A stretch of 64,000 nucleotides of DNA from Microthyrium microscopicum. Lineage: Eukaryota; Ascomycota; Dothideomycetes; Microthyriales; Microthyriaceae. The translations under genes were made by a program, and so were the position numbers. Positions within the stretch are counted from its first letter, which is position 1. Every line of letters starts with the position of its first letter. The stretch covers positions 4,266,884-4,330,883 of the forward strand of contig MU004231.1 in assembly GCA_010405405.1 (NCBI GenBank), in the 5' to 3' direction. Under the pieces are notes generated by a model, which ran no database searches, was not told the DNA's origin, and worked only from the letters and a program-made list of their open reading frames with translations. Positions 53,691 to 64,000 of the stretch are shown here, piece by piece.

Positions 53691-55176
53691 GCGCGGGTTC
53701 CTTACCTAAAAGGGCTTAACGGGTAGAGTCGCGAGAGAATTATAAACTTTAAATTTAAGGCGTCTTTTAATTAGTTCTTAACCCCTAGTATCTTGCCCTA
53801 AATAAATTTATATTTATTAGATAGGCCTTATCTTATAGATGTTATATATAGAATATTAAATGTTTTAGATAAGTTTTAGTATTATAGTACTTTAGTAACT
53901 AAATCTACCTATTTTTTAGGATCTTAACCTTCTAGATCCTATTCTATAGCCTAGATCTTTCCTTTATACTTCTACTACTAGCTAATTATATTAGAAATAC
54001 TAAATCTTTTAGATATTATAGAAACTTAGGCTAAAGACTAATTAGAAGATAAAGACTTTAAGGTTATTACTTAAGATTAGGAGAATATAATAGATACCTT
54101 TTTAGATCCTAAAAAGGACGAATTAAATAAACTAGTAGTACTATTAGATAATGCTAATCTTAACTTCTTTTATACCTATAGGCCTAATTATAGGGATCCT
54201 AGATATTGCGACTTACTTAACGCGTACTATAAGGGTAACGATAAGTTAAAGGTAGTAATTTATGAATATCCTAGCGAGTACTATACTCTATTACTACTGC
54301 TAAATTATACTAAAATGTTAGTTAACTTACCTATAGACTTCTTTAATCTAATAGTAACTATCCCTTCTTAAGATATTATAGAATTAGGTACTAGATCTTA
54401 TAATATAGCACCTTTAGTTACGCGTTTAATACCTATTAGCCCTAATAACTATATAATAAGATTTAATATACTATTACTATTCTTTAGCCTATTTTAGAAA
54501 TAAGAGGACTTTAAAATTATCTATAAGAATACTCTTAATTATTAATTATATTACTATACTACGCCTAAAGAAGGGATTTCTATACTAATTGATATTAGTA
54601 AGATTAAGATATTCTATAGAATCTATATCTATTTAAGTACTTACGAAATAAGTAATATAGACAACCTATAGCTTTAAGATAAAGTTAATTTCTATAATTC
54701 TATTAGCTAGTTCTTATTATAGCGTAAGTTCTAGTATATTAAAAGATATCTTTATATATCTGCTATTCCTATTATAGATACTACTACTAAAGCTTTACTA
54801 ATATTATTATTGCCTATACTATTATAGACCTATTAAAAAGAGCCTATTTTTATTAAAATTAAGCCCTTATCCTCTACCCTATAAGTATACTTTAAGCTTT
54901 ATATTATCCTATTAATCTATATCTTAATTAATAAGATAATAGTAAAATATATAGGTAGATTAGGTAATATAATTTATATTAAGGGCAAACTAATCCTAAA
55001 AGGGTTTAAAATACTTGCTTTATATAATTATAGATACGTCTATAACCTACTTTATACTACACGTTCTAGATCTCCTTAATTAATTAGAGAGAATGTTAAT
55101 ATTTCTACTTATAGGTTAAGCTAGAGTCTACCTAGAGATATACTTATCTTCTTTACTAAATTAAGCCCTACAGCTT

Positions 55177-55181
55177 AGGTA
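55177..55181 (+). repeat. Left target-site duplication AGGTA
   Basis: AGGTA directly before the left LTR; the same five bases occur at 62837-62841 directly after the right LTR. Confidence 0.75.
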
Positions 55182-55408
55182 TATAATAATTCCTCTTTAC
55201 AGGCTTTACAGCGGTATTATAAGAGAGATCTTGTTGCAAGATTACGTACTAGACCTAAAGAGGTTAGCGTGCCTAAGGATCTACTAAGCGAACTTATATC
55301 CCTTATAGATCTATAGCTCTTCTAGATCTTCTTCTCTCTCTTTCTCGTTCGTAGATTTTAGAATATAATCTAATTATCTACTTACTTTAAGTTCCGTAGC
55401 TCGTTATA
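55182..55408 (+). repeat. 5' LTR (227 bp)
   Basis: Begins TATAATAATTCC and ends GCTCGTTATA. By eye it differs from the 3' LTR at about 28 positions, every one a transition. The intact ends were probably TG…CA before RIP. Confidence 0.9.
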
Positions 55409-58400
55409 TAATTTATGAACTATTTAACTACCTATATACTTATACTACATACCCTAGAATTTATTTCTAAAAAAGTACCTATATAGATTAATATTCTATA
55501 CGCGTAGTCTTAAACCCTATTAAAGATCCTTTATAGATTTACTAAATCTATTAGCCCTACTAACCCCTTATCTAATTAGAGTATTAAGATTTCCTAATAC
55601 TCTTTAACCTATTAATAGTCTAAGTATTAATTGCCCCTTATCCTTAGTTCTATAAAATACTAAAAGTTTATCTTTTATACTACTACTAAATATCTATAAT
55701 TATACTTAATATACTTACTATTAAAATACGCTAAATAAATAAGCGTTCCCTCCTAGTATCTTTCTTTATTATTTATAACTATAGCTAATAAGGCTCCTAA
55801 CTAATAGACTTAAGTTAATAGCTATATAGCCTATTTGCCGTCTTTAATTACTTATACTTAGCCTAATAATTAGCGCTTATCCTTATCTCCTATATACTTA
55901 CGTTATTTATATTTATTACGTTGCCCCTTTGCTATATATACTAAGTATTAAAGCAGACTTAATACCTAGAATATAGTATAATTAGATACTATTTAGAAAG
56001 TAGTAGATTTAGTAGAGAGCGTCTTAGGACTATTAAAACTACTAAAACTAGACTTAAGAGCGTTATTAGAAGATAAAGATAAGTTAAAAGATAATTATCT
56101 ATTAAAATAAGGCTATAAAGGTAAAGAGACTAAAGCGTTAAAAGACGCCCCTTAAAATACTAGTTAAATAACTTTACTAAATTAAATAAATATAGGAGAT
56201 AACTAATTGCTAGCTCTTTTTTAATTTAATAATAATATTAGACTTTCTCTTAGAATATATAAATAGCTAATAGAACTACGTTAGTAAGCTAAAGGCCTTA
56301 GAGTACTACCTATATTAATATTTTACTACCCTATAGTAGTAAATCTTAATTAACTAGTTACTTTAATTATTAATAAGAATTCTTTAATCTTTTAAGCTAC
56401 TTAAGTACGAAAGATACCTAATAAAAAAGATAACGAGTTAAAAGATATAGAAGTATACCTTTATTATAAAGAAAAGTAATTAGACCTCTACTACTACTCT
56501 TACTATTTAATTAAATTAGGTATAGACCTAGAATATTTATTAAAAGGAGAGCTTATACTAGATAATTTAGTTATATAGCTTTACGCCTCTTTATTAGCCT
56601 CTTAAACTATAGCCTACCTTTTTAAAATTAAGTAGAATATAAATACTTATAATATAGACTTAATCTATACTCTCTAGGAAGAAGCTCTAAAAGCTTAGAA
56701 AGAAATATAGGACTTAGCTAAAACTAATAATAAATACGTAAAGTAGATTACTTACCTTAAAGCATAAATTTAAGATAATACTATTGCTCTTAAGGAAGTA
56801 GTAACTACCTACTAAAAGGCATAAGAACTATAATATAATAATAATTTACTTAAGGAAGTACTTACTACTTATATTAATAAGATTAGTAAATACTATAAAG
56901 CTTTATAGGAAAAGGTAGATAAAGCTACTATCCTTTAAGCCTAGGTTAACGCCCTTTAAAAGAAACCCTTAGCTACTAAGACGACTAATTCCTATTTTAA
57001 TTATAATAAGTTAGTAGATAATAACTTATTTTACTAGATCTCTTTAGCTTAAGATATAGACTAACCTAACTTAAATATACCTTTAAGGATACTAGACTTA
57101 TATTAAACTACTTTCTTCTTTAATCTTAACTTAGTTAGTAGCGCTTCTCTTTTTAAAGTATAGGGTAATAAGCCTTTACTCTTCTTAAAGAAGAATAAGT
57201 AAAAGTATTATACTTAGAAAGATAAGGTACTAAATTACCTAGATAATAATACTTAAGTCTATTTTACTAAAGCTTTTAAGATCTAAGTTATTTAAGGAAT
57301 AATAAAGAATTAGGCATTTAGTATTATTAATAAGCAAAGTAACTATAAGTTAACTAACCTATATTTATTTATTATAAAAATATAGTCTAATCTAGATTAT
57401 GAATATAGTATTAAGAATAGCTATATTATTACTAAAACCTAGCTTAAGAATTAAGAAGCTATAATAAAGCCTACTAAGAAACTTAAAGAGTTTCTAACTT
57501 GCTTCTTAAAAAATTTATATAAAGTTAAGCTAAGTAATTAAGATAAAATTATTAAAATATAATTCCTCTTACTTCTAAAATTTATAAAGAGAGTACTCTT
57601 TATAGAATTAAAGACCTTTACTAACTTCTTAGAAAGTCTATATATTATAGCTTATTATATTAAATACGTCTTTTCTATAAATCTATATAGCTATAATAAT
57701 AATAATTATTTAGTAGCTAAAGGTAGTAGATAAAAGCCTAAATATAATTGTCCTTTAGAAATTTATAATACATTAAAGGTAGATAACTACTATATAAAAT
57801 ATAGTAAAAAGGATTATAGTTACTAGTAAAATAAAGTACTATATAAAAATAGAGACGCCTTATTAAACGCTAAGATATAACTAAAGGTCATAGCTATTAT
57901 TATAAAGTTTGCTGCTATCTATAATTAAATTACTACTTAATCTTCTTAATCCCTAACTATAGAGGATAATTATAATAAGTATAATTATAATAATAATATA
58001 AAAAACTAAAAGCTCTTCTATAGAGACGCGTAAAGGAGCTAAATAAGTAAGAAGCGTATAATTAGCAATAAAAGAAAGATAAACTTAATTTTAAGTTAGT
58101 TCTCTCTAAAGAATAAATCTAATATAAGGTTAATAAAACTATCTAATGCCTAGAAGGTAATCTTTAATAAGTATTGTCCCTAGAGCCTATTATATTTAAT
58201 AATACTAAGCTAGTTATTATTAAAATATTCTTTACCTTTATAGTATATAATTTTTACTCTTAAGAAGTAGTCACTATATTTATAGTAAGTAATTAATAGA
58301 CTACTTATAATACTATATTTTCTCTAAAGTAAGGCTACTACTTAAAAATTAATATCCTTATAGATACTAAGAGTAAAGCGATAAGAATTATCTATCTTAA

Positions 58401-61400
58401 CTTTATTAAATAATATAAGATTCCTACTATTAATCTCTTTGCTCCTTAAATTATATAATTAGCTAATGATAAGGCTATTATAAAGATTAATAAAGCTACT
58501 ATAGTTAACGTCTATTTAGGAGGGTATATTAAATAAATCTACTACTTTATTATAAATATTACTAACTATAACCTTATTCTTAGTAATTTATAGATTAATC
58601 TTTATAAGGTTACTCTTAAAGAAGGAAAGAAGCAAATTCTTTTTAATTTAGACTACTACTTAGTATACTACTTATTAATTAGTTGTCTAATCTTAGTAGA
58701 TTATAAAAGCTACTTAGTTAACCTAACTAATCCTTACTTTAAGAATATTACTATAGTTAGTATTACTACCTTTATTAAGTTACTTAAATAAGGCTAGTAA
58801 TTTAGCAAAATCTAGCCTAACGACTTTAAAGATAAGAAGAATAAGAAACTTTTAGATTTAAACCCTATACTAAAAGAAGATATTATTATTAACTTAGGCA
58901 AAATCTTACCTAAGGACTTTAAGAAGTAGTAAGAGAAATATAATAAGCCTTTTCTCTTATAAGAAGAAATTCTTAAACGCCTACTAAAAGAATATTACTA
59001 TTATATAGACGTCTTTAATCTAAAGTTAGGTAATAAACTTATATTATATTATAGCGAATAGGATTACTTTATTAACATTATCCTAAATGCTACTATTTCT
59101 AAACGCTATTATAATAGCTTAGGTTACTAAGAATTCCTTATAATTAAATAATATATTAATTAGATACTTAGCTAAGACTAAGTTTAAGCTAGTAAATTAT
59201 ATTACGTTATACTAATATTATATATATATAAGCTAAGAAGAGGAATTTAAGTTTGTATTAATTACTATAGACTTAATAAGATTATGTAAAAGAATTATAA
59301 CGTTCCTTTATAGCTACTAAAAATACTTACCTATATCTATTACGTAAAATACTTTTTTAAATTTAATATTATTACTATCTTTATATATATTTATATTAAA
59401 CCTAGCGATAAATATAAAACTATATTTCTAACTTATTATAAGTTATATAAATTTAAAGTTATGCCCTTTAGCCTTACTAAAGCCTTAGAGACCTTTTAAG
59501 CTTATTTTAACTATATCTTAATTAATTACTTAGATAATTTCGTTATAAGCTATATAGATAATCTATTAGTCTTTAGTAATACTAAAGCTAGCTATACTGC
59601 TTATACTTACTTAGTCTTAGAAGTAATAAGTAAAGTAGGATTATACTTAGATATTTAGAAGTATAAATTTAATACTTAACGAGTTAAATACCTTAGCTTA
59701 ATTATTACTACTAAAGGTATTAAGATAGATTTAGAGAAGGTTTAAAGTATAGTTAACTAGTAACGTCTCTTTTTAGTAAAAGATATTTAAGCTTTCCTTA
59801 GCTTTACTAACTTTTATTACTAATTTATTCTTAAATATTTAAAGACTATAGCATCGCTAATAGTACTTATAAAGAAGAACGCTATAGTAATCTTTTCTTA
59901 GGACCTTAATAGGCTAAAGAAATATATATTTAAGAAGCTAAAGCAAGACTTTATATTTACTAAGATATTATATTACTTTAATTATATAAAAGAAATATAG
60001 CTAGAGATAGACGCCTTAGATTAGGTTTATACTATAGTCCTCTCTTAAAAAGGTAATAATAGGAAGCTTTATTTAGTTATATACCTTTTAAAGAAGATAA
60101 TTCTAGTAAAATATAATTATGATATTTATAATAAAGAGCTTTTAGCTATTATCTATATATTTAAAAAGTAGAAACTAAAGCTATTTAGCTTTATTAACCC
60201 TATTTAAGTATTCTCTAATTACTATAATCTTTAGACGTTTATAATAATAAAACGTCTCTCTTAATAATAAGCTAAATAGGCTAAGTTCCTCTCTTAGTTT
60301 TACTTTAAGATAAAGTACTACCTAGATATAGCTAATAAAAAGGTAGATACCCTTACTTATTAATTATAAGATATTCTATAAAGTAATAATAATCTTTACG
60401 TTTCTTAATAGGTTTAACCTTTACTATTCCTATATTAATTTAATATAGAATATATAGTAAAGCTAGCTATATTACTTATTAAACTTGCCTACCTTTTAAT
60501 ACTATATTTAGCTATTATTATTTAAGATAAGTTAGATATTTCTAATTCTATAGATAAGCTACTTAATTCTATAAAAGAGTCTCTTAGTAATAACGAGACG
60601 CCTAAGGGTAAGCTATTTAATTCCTTAAGAGATAATCTATTTCTAGATTTTAATAGCAACTAATTTTTATAGAATATTATAGACGTAGTAAAGTATAATA
60701 AAATAATAATTACTATTTGCTACGCTAAAGCTAACTACTAGCTTTTCTTACCCTTTAATACTTTAGAATAAGAGTAGATTAAGCTTAGAGACTATATAGT
60801 AACTACTAATAAAATAATCCTTTACTATAATTAAATCTTTATCCCTTAAGGTAAACTTTAGCGTTACGCTATATAGAGCACATATAGCTATAAAGCTATA
60901 GGTTATAGTAAAGTAGTAATAACTTACTATTACTTATAGGAAGATTATTAATAGCCTAAGATATTATAAGACGTTAAAAGCTTTATTAAAGGTTATAAAT
61001 ACGTATTTATTAAACTTATTTACTAAAAGAAGTAAGGCTTCCTACGTTAATTCTTTTTTTTTAAGTATATATAGTTTAATATTTCTATTAACTTTATTAT
61101 CTTACTACCTTATTATTTATACTAAGGTGTAATCTATTAATACGTTATAGTAGTTATTAACTAATATATATAGACCTAATGTTTTATTTTGTTACCTAAC
61201 CTATTTGTAAACTTAATAGTACTAGCCTTTATTAATTACGTATAGAAGCTTATTAGCTAGCTATTAATAATTCTTTTAGACTATAGTAGCTAATTTACTT
61301 CTATGTTTTAGAAATGCTTATATAAACGTATAGGTATAATACTTTATCTTAGTATAGTATTTTACCTTAAAATTAATAGTATAATAAAAATCTTAGTTAC

Positions 61401-62490
61401 TATACTTAAGTAGTTCTTACGTATATTTATTAATTAGAATTAAGATAACTAGGTAGCTCTTTTACTCTTTGCTAAATTTATAGTTAATTTTACTATAAAT
61501 ACTACTATAGGAGTTATACCTTTTAAAGCTTAAAATAGATTTAACCCTTATTTAGGCCTTAAGTCCTTATATTGCCTCTTAAAACTTATAAATGTCTTTA
61601 TAGCTACTAATAAAGAAGCTATTAATATAGATATAATATAGAAAGGTTGCGCTAAGATACATAATTATCTAATAAAGTAATTAATTTAGGCATAAGCTTA
61701 GTAAGTAGAATATGCTAACTACTATTACTACGTAGCTTTAGACTTATTACTAGGTAACTAGGTTTACTTAAATATATAGAACTACTCTACTTTATGTTTC
61801 TTAAAGACTTTAGATAATAAGAATATAGGTCCTTTCTATATAATTAAGAAAATTGATATTATTATTTATAAACTTAATCTCTCCTCTTTTATAAAGATAT
61901 ATAATGTCTTCTATGCCTAGGTTTTTTATTATATTATAGATAATACTAAGCTACTTAAGTATACTAATCTACTACTAATAGTTATTAAAGAAACTATAAA
62001 TAATAATAAATAGTTTATTAACGCTATTATTAATAGCTACTTTGTAGGTTAATATAAGAAGCTATAATATAAGATTAAGTATATTAATTATAACAAAGCT
62101 AAATAATATAATTAAATAGCTACTAAAAACGTACTAGAGCTTATTACTAAGTTTTATACTTAGTACTCTAATAAGCTAAGCCTATATTCTACCTAGATAC
62201 TACTAATACTAGAGCCTACTAGTAATAGTATTAATTATAACTCTAATAGCGTTTCTATTAATTAGAAGGAGTAAATAATTATACTACTAATTCCCTTATA
62301 CTAATAGGATTACTAACTACTAAACTATTAGGACTTAAGAACTAGAGTATTCTAAGGATATCTTAAGGTTTGTTAATACTTTTTAATAGTTACCTTAGTA
62401 GGCTAAAGGTTAAGATGCTCTAAACGATTAGTAAGGTTAGTATTATACTATAGAAGGATTAAAATATTATTTATTACTAAAAGTTTGTTA

Positions 62491-62535
62491 GACTAAACTA
62501 GACTAAACTAAACTAGACTAAACTAGACTAAATAG
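62491..62535 (+). repeat. Short tandem repeat GACTAAACTA
   Basis: Four to five units of GACTAAACTA, one with a truncated AAACTA, lie just inside the 3' end of the LTR element. They are part of the element's 3' untranslated region. Confidence 0.75.
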
Positions 62536-62609
62536 GAATAGAATAGATTAGGAAAGTAGTTATAATTAGTAATCTATAGCCTAGAGAGCTATACTAAAGG
62601 AGAGAGTTA

Positions 62610-62836
62610 TATAATAATTCCTCTTTATAGGCTTTATAGCAGTATTATAAGAGAGATCTTATTATAAAATTATACACTAGACCTAAGAAGGTTAACGCGC
62701 CTAAGAATCTGCTAAGCAAACTTATATCCCTTATAGATTTGTAGCTCTTCTAGATCTTCTTCTCTCTCTCTCCCGTTTATAGATTCTAGAATATAATCTA
62801 ATTATCTACTTGCTCTGAGTTCCGTAGCTCGTTACA
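62610..62836 (+). repeat. 3' LTR (227 bp)
   Basis: Same length as the 5' LTR; begins TATAATAATTCC and ends GCTCGTTACA, retaining the CA end. It is followed by AGGTA, the right target-site copy. Confidence 0.9.
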
Positions 62837-64000
62837 AGGTAGTAATCTAATTATATTTATTTCTTCCTCTTTAGTAAAATAACTTTATTATCTTTTATAA
62901 TAACTTCTTTACTTCTATATATCTATTTAGCGCCTTATAGTAGTATAGAATTGCTATAGTAGGTACTACTTATACTAATTAGAAAAAATACCCTAAAGAG
63001 TACGCTTCTTTTAATAAGAAGAATAATAAATAGCCCTAGGAAGAGACTAATAAGTTAGTTATTTAAGATGTACTATCTCTAGTATAGTAAGATTATATTC
63101 TTATACGCTTTCTAACTACATCTTATAGTATTAGAATTATTAAAAAAGCTATTTAAACTAAACCTACGATCTTAAAGAAGATAATAAAGTATAAGAAAGA
63201 GAATATTAATTGTCTTTAGGGTTCTAAATCTTATAAATATCTTAAATAGCCTATAATAGCTATAGATTATAATTTCTATATAGGTAGAGTTAATATTACG
63301 GACTAGCATTAAGCTTACTATATAGTTTACTACTAGAGTAAGTAAACTAAAAACGCTATTAGAGTTTTTATAGACTTTAAATCTTAATATTATTTCTTAA
63401 AAATAGTACCGTTAGAAAGCTCTTAAAATTTTATACTAATATATTTTTATTTTAAGTAATAAAACGTAGTTTCCTTTATAGTTTTTTAACCTTAACGCTA
63501 TTATTAGTAATATATATATTATTACTTAGTAGGTAGAGCTTAAGATATAACTTAACTATACTAATACGTAAAATTAGTATTATAGATAATATCTATTAAA
63601 CGTAAGATAATTTTAAGTAATTCTAGCCTAGAATTTATATATATAAGGTCTAATTAAAGACTATAGTATTAAATTTAGTAAGAAATATATAGCTTTTAGT
63701 TACAAAATTAAAGTTAACTAGATAAGATAATACTAAAGTTAGGTTAACGTTTATCCTAGATCTAAATTGCCTATTATTTAACTTACTATAGGATAACATA
63801 CTCGCACTTCTATTAGTAGTAGTAGTAAAAGAGGAAGATACTTCTACTACCGTTAGAAATAAGCTAATAGTTATCTAAATAGGTATATTCCTATTATTAC
63901 TTAGCATTATACAAAATGTCTAGATATAGTTCTACTTTGTTGCTTTTATTTTAGGCCGTATTACGAGCATTGTAAGTATATAATTTATTTCTAGATTAGA

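Larger units (their letters stand above)
55182..62836 (+). mobile_element. Ty3/Gypsy LTR retrotransposon (chromovirus-type), RIP-killed
   Basis: A 7,655-bp element bounded by two 227-bp LTRs and 5-bp target duplications. Reading through stops on the + strand shows the Gypsy order: gag-like coding region (about 55900-57800), a protease-like LIDT segment near 58350, reverse transcriptase (MPFSLTKA block at 59461 and the YxDD site at 59551-59562, now YIDN because GAT became AAT), RNase H (about 60000-60400), integrase (about 60880-62000) and a chromodomain-like C-terminus (about 62010-62160). A purine-rich tract AAAGGAGAGAG at 62596-62606 precedes the right LTR. It is saturated with stops and cannot encode any product. 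Confidence 0.88.
53700..64000. other. RIP-mutated AT-rich block
   Basis: From about 53700 to about 63900 the sequence becomes extremely AT-rich; CpA and TpG dinucleotides are almost absent while CpG (for example ACGCGT) survives. Open frames vanish. This is what repeat-induced point mutation (CpA to TpA on both strands) produces. CA and TG reappear in the last 100 bp. Confidence 0.92.
53950..64000 (+). mobile_element. PiggyBac-like DNA transposon, RIP-killed, split by the Gypsy insertion
   Basis: Reading through the stops on the + strand on each side of the LTR element gives two halves of one PiggyBac-type transposase. The left half (about 54100-55176) has the KPLSS…  block near 54862 and the GFKILALYNYRYVYNLL block near 55000-55060; the region that should hold the first catalytic Asp reads INKI (VDEM-type in intact relatives, changed by G-to-A). 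The right half has the IDYNFYIGRVNITDQ block at 63259-63303 and, at 63800-63985, a C-terminal stretch matching a Cys-rich zinc finger. The left end is not certain and the right end lies beyond the window. The reading frame is ruined by dozens of stops, so it cannot be active. Confidence 0.7.

Noticed and set aside
62596-62606. Polypurine run as a regulatory element of its own
   Set aside because: Explained as the polypurine tract of the LTR element.
1-64000. CRISPR array, bacterial operons or ribosome-binding sites
   Set aside because: Spliced genes, RIP and fungal families show nuclear fungal DNA; no spaced palindromic repeat array was seen.

Overview
This window is nuclear DNA of a filamentous ascomycete (Pezizomycotina). 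The evidence is: many 45-60 bp GT-AG introns with CTAAC/CTGAC branch sites; fungus-specific families (eqolisin peptidase, CE5 cutinase-type esterase, fungal BCS1-like AAA ATPases, MAPEG, Mic12, an N-acetylglucosamine-induced-type protein); and a terminal AT-rich block of about 10 kb almost devoid of CpA/TpG, the hallmark of repeat-induced point mutation (RIP). Class cannot be fixed from sequence alone; the hairpin-rich long introns would fit a Dothideomycete.

Layout. 0.8-5.7 kb, + strand: a large membrane protein and a type II mitochondrial NADH dehydrogenase. 6.2-7.9 kb, - strand: a C2H2 zinc-finger protein with a triple internal motif. 8.7-12.2 kb: a head-to-head leucine-catabolism pair, isovaleryl-CoA dehydrogenase (-) and the beta subunit of methylcrotonoyl-CoA carboxylase (+), sharing a 230-bp promoter. 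12.7-15.3 kb: BCS1-like AAA ATPase (-) whose second intron is a 300-bp near-palindrome. 15.3-25 kb: sparse, with an unknown Cys-rich protein (+), a GNAT acetyltransferase (-) and DDI1 (+). 25-28.4 kb: two secreted hydrolases, a glutamic peptidase (-) and a CE5 esterase (+). 28.7-37.8 kb: a dense housekeeping block: mitochondrial ribosomal protein bL17m, MICOS subunit Mic12, biotin protein ligase, a COA4-type twin CX9C protein, splicing factor SYF2, the NUDIX enzyme NPY1 and a MAPEG protein. 38-53 kb: looser region with F-box-like proteins, two small secreted proteins, a probably broken membrane-protein gene, cytochrome b5 reductase, a GlcNAc-induced-type protein and an AdipoR/Izh (PAQR) protein. 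53.7-64 kb: RIP-destroyed transposons; a complete Ty3/Gypsy chromovirus-type LTR element (227-bp LTRs, AGGTA target duplication) is inserted into the transposase gene of an older PiggyBac-like DNA transposon.

How the genes fit together. Mitochondrial functions are over-represented: alternative NADH dehydrogenase, leucine oxidation, BCS1-like ATPase, bL17m, Mic12, COA4. Biotin protein ligase, about 20 kb from mccB, is the enzyme family that would charge the biotinylated partner (alpha) subunit of MCC, which is not in this window. The ORF-level view hides most multi-exon genes; the models here come from reading splice sites by eye. The most interesting structural observations are the hairpin introns, a COA4 intron whose 3' splice site is locked in a perfect 14-bp stem, a sharp within-gene switch from C-ending to G/T-ending codons seen in several genes on both strands, and the nested RIP-killed transposons.
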